In this document: positions 49,051 through 56,344 of the stretch, piece by piece
Layout: every line of letters starts with the position of its first letter
Numbering within the stretch: the first letter of the stretch is position 1
Source of the DNA: Cryobacterium sp. PAMC25264
GTDB taxonomy: Bacteria > Actinomycetota > Actinomycetes > Actinomycetales > Microbacteriaceae
Direction of reading: 5' to 3'
Assembly (NCBI RefSeq): GCF_019443325.1
Contig: NZ_CP080383.1
Coordinates: 2,790,001 to 2,854,000, forward strand
Length of the DNA: 64,000 nt
Translations under genes and position numbers: made by a program
Notes under the pieces: generated by a model
What the model was told of the DNA's origin: nothing
The model's input: the letters and a program-made list of their open reading frames with translations, nothing else
Databases searched by the model: none

Positions 49051-50001
49051 ATGAGCAGCCCCCTGGTTGCCGTCCGGCGACGTTTCTGGGTTAACGAGTC
49101 TGCTTCGACAGGCTCAGCACGGCGTGCTTCGGCCGGCTCAGCACGGCGTGCTTCGACAGGCTCAGCACGGCGTACGGCCGCCGACCGAGCACGCGCCGCT
49201 CTGCCGGCCGCTCTGCTGACGCTGACGCTGGCACTCGCGGGCTGCGCCGGTGCTCAGCCCACGGCGACCGGGCCCGGCCCGACGCTGCCGCCTGTGGGCG
49301 GCGGCTTGGACTACCAGCTCGGCGGCGCCTACGACCCGCCGGACGGGGTGAGCGTCGTCGCCCGCGACAGCACCGAGGCGCCCGCCACCGGCCTGTACTC
49401 GATCTGCTACCTCAACGGGTTCCAGACCCAGCCGTCCGACTCCGAGCGGCTCCTGGCCGACTCCCCCGAGTTGATCCTCACCGCCGAGGACGGACCCGTG
49501 CGCGACGAGAACTGGCCGGACGAGCTCCTGTTCGACACCGGCACCGCCGCGAAACGGACCGGGATCGCCGCGCTGATGCTGCCGCAGATCGCCGGATGCG
49601 CATCCGCCGGCTTCGACGCCGTGGAGATCGACAACCTCGACTCGTACACCCGCTCGGCCGGGCTGCTCACGGTCGACGACAACGTGGCGCTGGCGACCCT
49701 CCTGGTTGATGGCGCACATGCCGAGGGGCTCGCGATCGGACAGAAGAACGCAGCCGACCTTGCCGACGAGCTGGCCGGAACGTTCGACTTCGCCGTGGCC
49801 GAGGAATGCGACCGCTGGGAGGAGTGCGGGCTCTACACCGCCGCCTACGGCGACCATGTGCTGGCGATCGAGTACAGCGACGATCTGCGCGTCGACTTCG
49901 CCACGGCCTGCGCGGAGCCGAACCGGCCACTGTCGATGATCCTGCGCGACCGGGACCTCGTCATAGCGGGCTCGGACGGATACGTGTACGAGCGCTGCTG
50001 A
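49051..50001 (+). CDS. GH114-like (endo-alpha-1,4-polygalactosaminidase family) lipoprotein with repeat-derived N-terminus
   Basis: 316 residues. ATG 49051 is the only usual start codon in frame before the signal. The signal is unusual: about 40 residues, including ASTGSARRASAGSARR (three 24-bp repeats), precede the hydrophobic core ALPAALLTLTLALAGC with lipobox LAGC. The mature domain has the GH114 TIM-barrel features WxxQLGGAY-like start (DYQLGGAYDPPDG), SICYLNGFQTQPSD, LMLPQIAGCASAGFDAVEIDNLDSY, and GLAIGQKNAADLADEL-FDFAVAEECDRW. The catalytic acids are probably the Asp/Glu of VEIDN and AEECD. It would cleave amino-sugar polymers at the cell surface. Whether the repeat-coded leader is translated is uncertain. 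Confidence 0.8.
   Translation: MSSPLVAVRRRFWVNESASTGSARRASAGSARRASTGSARRTAADRARAALPAALLTLTLALAGCAGAQPTATGPGPTLPPVGGGLDYQLGGAYDPPDGVSVVARDSTEAPATGLYSICYLNGFQTQPSDSERLLADSPELILTAEDGPVRDENWPDELLFDTGTAAKRTGIAALMLPQIAGCASAGFDAVEIDNLDSYTRSAGLLTVDDNVALATLLVDGAHAEGLAIGQKNAADLADELAGTFDFAVAEECDRWEECGLYTAAYGDHVLAIEYSDDLRVDFATACAEPNRPLSMILRDRDLVIAGSDGYVYERC
49102..49173. repeat. Three tandem 24-bp repeats inside a coding region
   Basis: Units begin GCTTCGACAGGCTCAGCACG (units 1 and 3) or GCTTCGGCCGGCTCAGCACG (unit 2). The length is a multiple of three, so the frame of the lipoprotein gene stays open. The unit resembles the GACAGGCTCGACC core of family E. Confidence 0.85.
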
Positions 50002-50108
50002 CCCGTTGGGGTGTGCCGTAGAAGGCCGACCAATCTGTCTGCGTGAGGGTGGCGAACTAGACACGTGAGGCGATCCGGCCTTGCGGTTCAGTCACCAAGG
50101 AGCTCCTC

Positions 50109-50510
50109 ATGCGTTTCATTCCCACCAAGGTCCACGCCGTTCTCGACTACGTCGTCGCCATCGCCCTGATCCTCGCCCCCACACTCTTCATGTTCGAAGA
50201 GGTCGGCGGCGCGGCCGTCATCATCCCGCGTATCCTGGGCGTCGGCCTGATCCTCTACAGCCTCTTCACCCGCTACGAGCTGGGCCTGGTCAAGGTCATC
50301 GGCATGCCCGTTCACCTCGTCTTCGACATCGTCGCGTCGGTGTTCCTGATCGCCTCACCGTTCCTGTTCGGCTTCATCAGCGAGGCCCCGAACGCCTGGC
50401 TGCCGCACATTGCCGTCGGTGTCGCCGTGATCCTCGTCGTCATTTGCTCCAAGAGCCAGCCCGGCGCCAGCGTCACCGGCTCCAAGGCGCACGCCAGCAG
50501 CGTCGCCTGA
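50109..50510 (+). CDS. SPW-repeat-like small membrane protein
   Basis: 133 residues from ATG 50109. Four hydrophobic helices. It begins MRFIPTKVHAVLDYVVAIALILAPTLF and contains IPRILGVGLILYSLFTRYELGLVKVI and HLVFDIVASVFLIASPFLFGF, which matches the SPW-motif membrane proteins (A-SPFLFGF in place of SPW). AAGGAGCTC precedes the start. The function is unknown. The acidic PNAWLPH between the last helices faces outward. It is a single gene, convergent with the YidC paralogue after two palindromes. Confidence 0.8.
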   Translation: MRFIPTKVHAVLDYVVAIALILAPTLFMFEEVGGAAVIIPRILGVGLILYSLFTRYELGLVKVIGMPVHLVFDIVASVFLIASPFLFGFISEAPNAWLPHIAVGVAVILVVICSKSQPGASVTGSKAHASSVA

Positions 50511-50530
50511 TCCGCTTTACGCACACAGAC

Positions 50531-50566
50531 TGCGGCAAGCGCTCCCGGCACTGGGGGCGCTTGCCG
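50531..50566 (+). terminator. Hairpin terminator after the SPW-repeat gene
   Basis: GCGGCAAGCGCTCCC pairs with GGGGGCGCTTGCCGC (one mismatch) around a short GGCACT loop, 21 bases after the stop codon, followed by TTCTGTGTG. Confidence 0.75.
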
Positions 50567-50672
50567 CTTCTGTGTGCCCGCGGCCTCGCGGTGGGTTGCC
50601 GCACAGTGCCCGTCCTACGCCGGCGATATGCGGGGCAGGCGCCGGGTGCCGGGTTGCGCAGGAAGGCTCCTC

Positions 50673-50732
50673 GTGACTTGCCAGTTGAGGCCCCCTCCGA
50701 GGCATTGACTGGGCAGCAAGTGGCAACTCACG
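50673..50732. repeat. Dispersed palindrome family C, copy 3
   Basis: Arms GTGACTTGCCAGTTGAGGCC and GCAAGTGGCAACTCACG. It is paired with copy 4, 14 bases later, repeating the arrangement at 10979-11114. Confidence 0.8.
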
Positions 50733-50745
50733 ACCGCCGCATCCG

Positions 50746-50802
50746 GTGAGTTGCCACTTGAGGCCGCCTCGGGCGCCCGGAGCGGGCGCCAAGTGGCAAG
50801 TC
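50746..50802. repeat. Dispersed palindrome family C, copy 4
   Basis: Arms GTGAGTTGCCACTTGAGGCC and GCGCCAAGTGGCAAGTC, inner GGGCGCCC palindrome. It lies 40 bases from the stop codon of the minus-strand YidC paralogue. Confidence 0.8.
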
Positions 50803-50841
50803 GGCGGGGGGCAGATCGGGCAGCCGGATATTGCCGGGAGG

Positions 50842-51717
50842 CTACCGGGCGACCGGACGCAGGATGCGCCAGAGCAGCGCCCGCTCGGTGACACCCCAGA
50901 GCGCGCTCACCGTGAGGTAGATCGCCGCGGCCAGCGGCACGAACGCCGCGAAGACCACGCTGATCAGCGGCAACCAGCTCAGCACACCGGTCATGGTCGC
51001 CTGGGCGGCCGGCGAGAGGGCTCCCGGAACCGGCGGGACCGCTGCGGGGCGCGCCCCGGCCGTCGTATTCCGGCCGGCGGTTACACCGACAGCTCCCGGG
51101 GCGCCAGAGGCCGCCGCAGCACCGGGCGCGAGCGGGCCGGCCGGGGCGGCGGATGCGGCGGCCTGGGCGAGCATCAGCCGCCGACTGAGCAGCTGGGCAG
51201 CCAGCAGCACGGCGAGGAGCACCCCGCCGACCAGCAGCGCCGCCGGGGTCGTGCCGGCGCCCCAGCCGGAGAGGATGCTGCTGCCCAGCGGGCTGCCGAA
51301 CAGGCCGCCGGCGAGGAGGGCGTTGTCGTGCCCGTTGATGGTGCCCAGCACGAAGAGGCCGTAAACGATCGAGAGGATCGGGGCCTGCACGAGCAGAGGC
51401 AGGCATCCGGCCAGGGGCGACGCGTTCTCGGCCGCGTACAGCGCCATGGTCTCCCGTTGCAGGCGCTCGGGGTTACTGCCGTGTTGGCGGCGCAGCTCGG
51501 TGAGGCGCGGAGCGAGGCGTTGCCGCTGCCGTTGGGCCCGGGCCTGGGAGACCCCGACGGGGATGAGCACCAGCCGCAGGGCAAGGGTGAGCACGATGAT
51601 CGCGAGGGCGGCCGCGTTGGCCGCGCTGAGCGGGGTGAGGAACAGGGTGAGGTTGTGCAGAACGGCATAGGCCGCGTCGAGCACGGCCGCGATGGGGCCG
51701 AAGGCATAAAAATTCAT
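50842..51717 (-). CDS. YidC/Oxa1-type membrane protein insertase paralogue
   Basis: 291 residues from ATG 51717. It has the conserved core: a first transmembrane block ALAIIVLTLALRLVLIPVGVSQARAQRQRQRL with Arg (near residue 47) in the hydrophilic groove, and the coiled hairpin LTELRRQHGSNPERLQRETMALYAAENASPLAGCLPLLVQAPIL. SWLPLISVVFAAFVPLAAAIYLTVSALWGV comes near the end. An unusual Ala/Gly/Pro-rich stretch (about residues 185-230) sits before the last block. It lacks the operon context of the main yidC (rnpA, jag, rpmH) and has DUF6412 upstream, so it is likely the second, specialised copy common in actinobacteria. Confidence 0.88.
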   Translation of the reverse strand: MNFYAFGPIAAVLDAAYAVLHNLTLFLTPLSAANAAALAIIVLTLALRLVLIPVGVSQARAQRQRQRLAPRLTELRRQHGSNPERLQRETMALYAAENASPLAGCLPLLVQAPILSIVYGLFVLGTINGHDNALLAGGLFGSPLGSSILSGWGAGTTPAALLVGGVLLAVLLAAQLLSRRLMLAQAAASAAPAGPLAPGAAAASGAPGAVGVTAGRNTTAGARPAAVPPVPGALSPAAQATMTGVLSWLPLISVVFAAFVPLAAAIYLTVSALWGVTERALLWRILRPVAR

Positions 51718-51811
51718 GGGGAGACTCCCGGTCGGAATACGGAAAATGGGGAACCGTATGGTCGCGACAGGAAGGGCGGGCACCCGATGGGTGCGGCGCG
51801 GGAAAAGGCTC

Positions 51812-52162
51812 CTAGGCGACCGGGAGGGCGCGGCCCGGAGCTCGCGGCTGGGGCTTACCCGGCGCATCCGGAACGCTCTGGCCTACCTGCGAGGCCAGCT
51901 CGGGGTAGGGCCGGGCGACGGGCGTGGGTGCGCCGGTGAGCACCATGACGAGCATGGCCAGCACCTGCTGCGCCGCGCCGGTGACGGCCACGGCCGAGGC
52001 GCTCAGGGTGAAGAGGGCGGCCAGGGCGAGGACCTCGCCGAAGCCGCGGCCGCCGAGCAGCAGCGCGCCCAGGCCGAACCCGGTGCCGAGGCTCAGGCCG
52101 AGCGCGACCGACAGGCGGGCGGTCGGCGATGCCCCGGCGGGCAGCAGCGTGCGTGTGCGCAT
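51812..52162 (-). CDS. DUF6412-like small membrane protein
   Basis: 116 residues from ATG 52162. Two to three hydrophobic segments (LSVALGLSLGTGFGLGALLLGG, VLALAALFTLSASAVAVTGAA and QVLAMLVMVLTG) are followed by a Pro-rich cytoplasmic tail. In actinobacteria DUF6412 proteins are commonly encoded next to this type of YidC paralogue, as here (94 bases apart, same strand). A helper or substrate of the insertase is an inference. Confidence 0.75.
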   Translation of the reverse strand: MRTRTLLPAGASPTARLSVALGLSLGTGFGLGALLLGGRGFGEVLALAALFTLSASAVAVTGAAQQVLAMLVMVLTGAPTPVARPYPELASQVGQSVPDAPGKPQPRAPGRALPVA

Positions 52163-52209
52163 CCGGGTCACCTCCAGCTCAGTCGTCCGTCCGGTCTTGT
52201 TCGGCCACT

Positions 52210-52608
52210 CTAGTCGGCGGGAAGCGCACGCATCTGGTTGTTGCGCTTCTCGTGGGTGAGTTCGGCCAGGCCGAGGTGCTCGAGCAGCGGGGGCAGGTAC
52301 ATGCCGAACCGGCCGCGGTAGCCCGAGCGCAGGCCGTACCAACCGCCGACCGGGTTGTCGGCGGAGCGGCCCCATGCCTCGACGCTGCCTTCCGGTGCGG
52401 GCTTCTTCTCGTCGCTGGCGCCCAGCGGCACCCAGTCGCCCTGCTCGAGCAGCCAGGCGTGCAGGTCGTCGATGGCGCGCGCTTGGTATTTCAGGGTCGT
52501 GGCACCGACTTGGCAGACGAGTTCGTCGCCCTCGCGGTACATCGTGTAGGTCGAGGAGCCGGGTGCTGTCGTGAGCTGCCAGGGATCGGCAGCGGTTCCT
52601 GCGGTCAT
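52210..52608 (-). CDS. Conserved hypothetical protein (DUF6855-like)
   Basis: 132 residues from ATG 52608. WQLTTAPGSSTYTMYREGDELVCQVGATTLKYQARAIDDLHAWLLEQGDWVPLG is a beta-rich opening. The C-terminal WYGLRSGYRGRFGMYLPPLLEHLGLAELTHEKRNNQMRAL is strongly conserved in actinobacterial relatives known to the annotator. No enzymatic motif, signal or membrane segment. A role cannot be assigned. It is divergent from ppk2. Confidence 0.75.
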   Translation of the reverse strand: MTAGTAADPWQLTTAPGSSTYTMYREGDELVCQVGATTLKYQARAIDDLHAWLLEQGDWVPLGASDEKKPAPEGSVEAWGRSADNPVGGWYGLRSGYRGRFGMYLPPLLEHLGLAELTHEKRNNQMRALPAD

Positions 52609-52754
52609 CGGGTCTCCTCCGGGGCCGGCGCACGCCGCTCGACTCCCGCTTTCGTCAGCCTAGGCACCAGGCCGGGCTACCGCTAGAGCTACGGCCACAC
52701 CACCGAGTACGCTGAGCGCACGTGGACTGCCCACGCGAACCGGAGGGACCGCGC

Positions 52755-53615
52755 ATGGCGAAGAAGGATGCATCCGGCACACCCCGCATGAACAAGAAGC
52801 TCTACGAAGACGAGCTGCGCCGGCTCCAGGCTGATCTGGTGACCATGCAGGAGTGGGTTCGCGAATCCGGCGCCCGCATCGTGGTGATCTTCGAGGGCCG
52901 CGATGCCGCGGGCAAGGGCTCGGCCATCAAGCGGGTCACCGAGTACCTCAACCCGCGCATCGCCCACATCGTGGCGCTCCCGGTGCCCACCGACCGCGAG
53001 CGCGGCCAATGGTATTTCCAGCGGTACATCAAGAACCTGCCCACGGCCGGTGAAATCGTGCTGATGGACCGCTCCTGGTACAACCGGGCTGGTGTGGAGA
53101 AGGTGATGGGCTACTGCACCCCCGACGAATACCGCCGGTTCCTGCACCAGGCGCCCCTGTTCGAACGGATGCTGGTCGAGGACGGCATCATCCTGCTCAA
53201 GTACTGGTTCTCGGTGTCGGACAAGGAGCAGGAGCTGCGCTTCCGCTCCCGACAGAAGGACCCGATGCGGCGCTGGAAGCTCTCCGAGACCGACGTTCTG
53301 TCGATCACCAAGTGGGTGGACTACTCCAAGGCCAAGGACGAGATGTTCGTGCACACCGACATCGCCGAGGCCCCGTGGTGGGTGGTCGAGAGCGAGGACA
53401 AGCGCGCCGCCCGCCTCAACATGATCAGCCATTTCCTGTCGATGGTGCCCTACGAGCAGATGGAGCCGCCGCTCGTGCACATCCCGCACCGGCCACCGGC
53501 GTCGGACTACGAACGACCGCCGCGCGAGCTCAACCGTCCGGTGCCCGACCATGCCGCGCGCATCACCGAGTTGGCCGCGGAGGCCAAGTCGAAGGGCAAG
53601 GGCAAGGCTAGCTAG
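52755..53615 (+). CDS. ppk2: Polyphosphate kinase 2 (class I type)
   Basis: 286 residues from ATG 52755, with GGAGGG upstream. It has Walker A EGRDAAGKGSAIKR near residue 47, PTDRERGQWYFQRYIKNLPTAGEIVLMDRSWYNRAGVE (Walker B MDRSW near 103), the lid region VSDKEQELRFRSRQKDPMRRWKLSETD, and APWWVVESEDKRAARLNMISHFL. It makes nucleoside triphosphates from diphosphates with polyphosphate, or the reverse. One-domain length fits class I. The Lys-rich tail ends KGKGKAS. Its stop codon overlaps that of the convergent next gene. Confidence 0.95.
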   Translation: MAKKDASGTPRMNKKLYEDELRRLQADLVTMQEWVRESGARIVVIFEGRDAAGKGSAIKRVTEYLNPRIAHIVALPVPTDRERGQWYFQRYIKNLPTAGEIVLMDRSWYNRAGVEKVMGYCTPDEYRRFLHQAPLFERMLVEDGIILLKYWFSVSDKEQELRFRSRQKDPMRRWKLSETDVLSITKWVDYSKAKDEMFVHTDIAEAPWWVVESEDKRAARLNMISHFLSMVPYEQMEPPLVHIPHRPPASDYERPPRELNRPVPDHAARITELAAEAKSKGKGKAS

Positions 53616-53854
53616 CAGTGCGTGGGGCGATGCGCCGGGCCATGCCCGGTCGAGTTCCGCAGCCGTGCCTTCGCGCCGTGCTCGATCAGCACCGGCACGT
53701 AATCCCTGATCGGCTTGCCGTCGAGCAGGTGGCGTTCCTCGGTGACGACATCTTCGATGAATGACCGGGGCCGGTCCGGGTATCGCTCCACAAGACGATC
53801 GATGACCTGGGCTACCGCGTGGTCTTCGTGTTCGGTGCGCTCTTCAGTGTCCAC
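53612..53854 (-). CDS. Small helical protein with three-helix-bundle domain
   Basis: 80 residues from GTG 53854. Longer starts to 53923 are possible, and no strong ribosome site settles it. VAQVIDRLVERYPDRPRSFIEDVVTEERHLLDGKPIRDYVPVLIEHGAKARLR is a pattern shared by many small actinobacterial proteins annotated as three-helix-bundle dimerisation domain. Their role is not known. It is convergent with ppk2, with stop codons overlapping by four bases. Confidence 0.65.
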   Translation of the reverse strand: MDTEERTEHEDHAVAQVIDRLVERYPDRPRSFIEDVVTEERHLLDGKPIRDYVPVLIEHGAKARLRNSTGHGPAHRPTHC

Positions 53855-53959
53855 CCGATCAGTCTGTTCTTCGCGGCCGATCCGGTCAACTCCGGGGCTA
53901 CGCTGAAGCACCGCGCGCTGCACCGATGTGCAGTCGCCTCATTCTTCGAAAGGGAAACC

Positions 53960-54715
53960 ATGGCCACCGGCTCCCCCACTCTGATCGACATCACCCTGCC
54001 CGCAACGCCGGGCGGCAGTTTCGGCCTCGCCGCGGTGCTGGGCGTCCCGGCCGGGCCCGGGCCGTGGCCGGGCGTGGTGCTGGTGCACGAGGCGTTCGGG
54101 CTGAACGACGTGATGCGGCGCCAGGTTGAGCGGATGGCCGCGGCCGGCTACCTCGCGCTGATGCCCGACCTGTTCAGCGAGGGCGGCGCCCGCCGTTGCT
54201 TGGTCGCCACCTTCCGTTCGCTCTCGGCGGGCCAGGGGCGGGCGTTCGTCGACATCGAGTCGGCCCGCACCGCGCTCGGCGCCCGCGACGACTGCACGGG
54301 CGCGGTCGGCGTGCTGGGCTTCTGCATGGGCGGCGGCTTCGCGCTGGCCGCGGCGACCCGCGGGTTCGATGCGGCCTCGGCCAACTACGGCATGCTGCCC
54401 GGCGGTTCCGACTCCGAGCTCGACGACGCCCTCACCGGCGCCTGCCCCATCGTGGGCAGCTACGGCGGTCGGGACACATCGCTGCGCGGCGCGGCCGAGC
54501 GCCTGGATGCGTCGTTGACCCGACTGGCCCTCCCGCACGACGTGGTGGAATACCCCGGCGCCGGGCACGCGTTCCTCAACGACGCCGAGAGTGGGCCCGT
54601 CGCCCTCCGGTTCGCCCTCAAGCGCTTCCTCGGCGCCGGCCCAGACCCCGTGGCGGCCGCGGATGCCTGGCGGCGCATCGACGCGTTCTTCGCCGAGCAC
54701 CTGACCACGCCCTAG
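53960..54715 (+). CDS. Dienelactone hydrolase family protein
   Basis: 251 residues from ATG 53960, with AAAGGGA upstream. It has the oxyanion/first strand GVVLVHEAFGLNDVMRRQ near residue 37, the nucleophile elbow GVLGFCMGGGFAL with Cys instead of Ser (near residue 122), the acid in GSYGGRDTSL, and the His in YPGAGHAFLND. A Cys nucleophile is typical of true dienelactone hydrolases. The family also includes general esterases, and there are no aromatic-degradation genes nearby. It may be a broad-range hydrolase. Confidence 0.88.
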   Translation: MATGSPTLIDITLPATPGGSFGLAAVLGVPAGPGPWPGVVLVHEAFGLNDVMRRQVERMAAAGYLALMPDLFSEGGARRCLVATFRSLSAGQGRAFVDIESARTALGARDDCTGAVGVLGFCMGGGFALAAATRGFDAASANYGMLPGGSDSELDDALTGACPIVGSYGGRDTSLRGAAERLDASLTRLALPHDVVEYPGAGHAFLNDAESGPVALRFALKRFLGAGPDPVAAADAWRRIDAFFAEHLTTP

Positions 54716-54736
54716 ACATCCGCCCACCCGGCCGCG

Positions 54737-54800
54737 ACTGGCCCCGATGCGGACATCTGCACCCGGCGCACCGGGACCAGATGTCCGCATCGGGACCAGT
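54737..54800. repeat. Dispersed palindrome family B, copy 4
   Basis: Outer arms ACTGGCCCCGATGCGGACAT and ATGTCCGCATCGGGACCAGT (one mismatch), inner CCCGG/CCGGG. It starts 22 bases after the dienelactone hydrolase stop codon and 28 bases before the convergent reductase stop codon. This is the longest, best paired copy. Confidence 0.85.
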
Positions 54801-54827
54801 TGGACGGGAGGGTGAGCCGCGATGGCG

Positions 54828-56273
54828 TTACTCCAGCGTGCCCGCCACCGCTTCGGGCGCGGCGGCGGGGGCGGCCTCGGCCAGGAGGGAACGGGCGGCG
54901 AGGCCGATGATGGCGCTGTAGGTGGGGTAGGCGAAGCGCACGTGGGCGAGAGTGGCCACGTCCACGCCCGCGGCGATGGCCGTGGTCACCGACTGCACCA
55001 CCTCGATGGCGTTCTCCCCCACCGCGTGCGCGCCGAGGATCAGGTCCCGGCGGCGGTCGGAGATGAGCATCAGGAAGCCGCGTTCCCGGTCGTCGATCAC
55101 CGCCCGGTCCAGGCTCGCGTACGGCACGGTGGCGACGACACAGAGCGGGTCCCTGGCGCGAGCCTGCTCCTCGGTGAGCCCCACCCCGGCGTAGTCGGGG
55201 TCGGTGAAACCGCCGGCCGGCAGCAGGTGGTGCGGCGTGCGGCGGTTGGTGCCGAGCACCGCGTTCTCGGCGGCGGCCTCGCCCTCGAACTGGGCGGCCT
55301 GCACGAGCATGTCCCGGCCGTTCGCGTCGCCGACGGCAAAGATGTGTGACACCTCGCTGCGGAAGTACTGGTCGACGGGGATCGCCGAGCGCACGGTGGC
55401 GACGCCGGCCTTCTCCAGGCCCAGGTCGTCCACATCCGCCGGCCAGCCGGTGGCCATGATGACGGCGTCGAAGCTGTCGGAGACGGACTCGCCGCCCGCC
55501 TGCCAGGTGAGGGTGATGGAGCCGTCGGCATCACGCACGAGCGACTCCACGGTGGTGATGCCGGTTTCGACCCGGGTGCCCTGTTCCCGGAACGCCGTGC
55601 TCACAGCCTCGGAGACGGCGGCGTCCGACGCCATCAGGATGCGCGGCGCCACGTCGAGCAGGGTCACCCGCGAGCCGAACGAGCTGAAGATGGTGACCAG
55701 CTGCGCTCCGGTGTTGCCACCGCCGATCACCGCGAGGCGTTCGGGCAGGGCGGGCAGGCTCAGCACGTGCTCCGGCACCGTCGCCAGCTCGGCGCCCGGG
55801 ATCGGCAGCCGCCGGGAGTGGCCGCCCACGCAGACCAGGATGTTGTCGGCGCTGATGCGGCGCCCCGTGCCGAGCTCGACGGTGTGCGGGTCGACGAACC
55901 GGGCGCGGCCCTCGAGGATGAGGTCGATCCCGGCGTCGGAGAACCGTTCGGCCTCCCGCTTGATCGCCCGCACCCGGTCGACGGATTCGGTGACCCGGGC
56001 GGCCGTGGTGCGCCAGTCGAACCGCTCGATGACGGCCTCGATGCCGTAGGTATCGGCGGTGCGCACCTCGCGCATGAGCCGGGCCGCCTTGGCGAGCGCC
56101 CGGGTGGGCACGCAGCCGGTGTTCACGCAGGTGCCGCCGGTGCGGTCGGATTCGGCCACGGCGACGCGCGCGCCGAGCTCCGCCGCGCGCAGGGCGGCGG
56201 AGGTACCGGCCGGGCCGGCTCCGATGACGAGCACGTCGTAGTGCGAGATGGCGGTGGGGGCAACAGCAGACAT
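54828..56273 (-). CDS. FAD-dependent disulfide oxidoreductase (mercuric reductase/dihydrolipoamide dehydrogenase family)
   Basis: 481 residues from ATG 56273 with GGAGG upstream. It has the FAD site VLVIGAGPAGTSAALRAAELGARVAVAE (about 15-42), the redox-active GGTCVNTGCVPTRALAKAA (Cys pair near 50 and 55), the NAD(P) site LAVIGGGNTGAQLVTIFSSFGSRVTLLD near 180, and IFAVGDANG near 312. The C-terminal dimerisation domain has a late ...HVRFAYPTYSAIIGLAAR. The terminal HPT-E pair of dihydrolipoamide dehydrogenases is replaced by AYPTYS, and no C-terminal CC as in mercuric reductase is present. The substrate is therefore another disulfide or quinone, as in related actinobacterial flavoproteins. Confidence 0.88.
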   Translation of the reverse strand: MSAVAPTAISHYDVLVIGAGPAGTSAALRAAELGARVAVAESDRTGGTCVNTGCVPTRALAKAARLMREVRTADTYGIEAVIERFDWRTTAARVTESVDRVRAIKREAERFSDAGIDLILEGRARFVDPHTVELGTGRRISADNILVCVGGHSRRLPIPGAELATVPEHVLSLPALPERLAVIGGGNTGAQLVTIFSSFGSRVTLLDVAPRILMASDAAVSEAVSTAFREQGTRVETGITTVESLVRDADGSITLTWQAGGESVSDSFDAVIMATGWPADVDDLGLEKAGVATVRSAIPVDQYFRSEVSHIFAVGDANGRDMLVQAAQFEGEAAAENAVLGTNRRTPHHLLPAGGFTDPDYAGVGLTEEQARARDPLCVVATVPYASLDRAVIDDRERGFLMLISDRRRDLILGAHAVGENAIEVVQSVTTAIAAGVDVATLAHVRFAYPTYSAIIGLAARSLLAEAAPAAAPEAVAGTLE

Positions 56274-56344
56274 CGGGACCTCCGGGCAGCGAACGGAACA
56301 CCGACACTGCCAGTCCGGGCTGGGAGTCGGCCCAGACCCGACTC

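Larger units (their letters stand above)
50511..50841. other. Gene-free stretch between convergent genes
   Basis: 331 bases with no supportable gene. It starts with a hairpin-like GCGGCAAGCGCTCCCGGCAC...GGGGCGCTTGCCGC just after the SPW stop (about 50531-50566), a probable terminator. The two family C palindromes follow. Confidence 0.6.
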
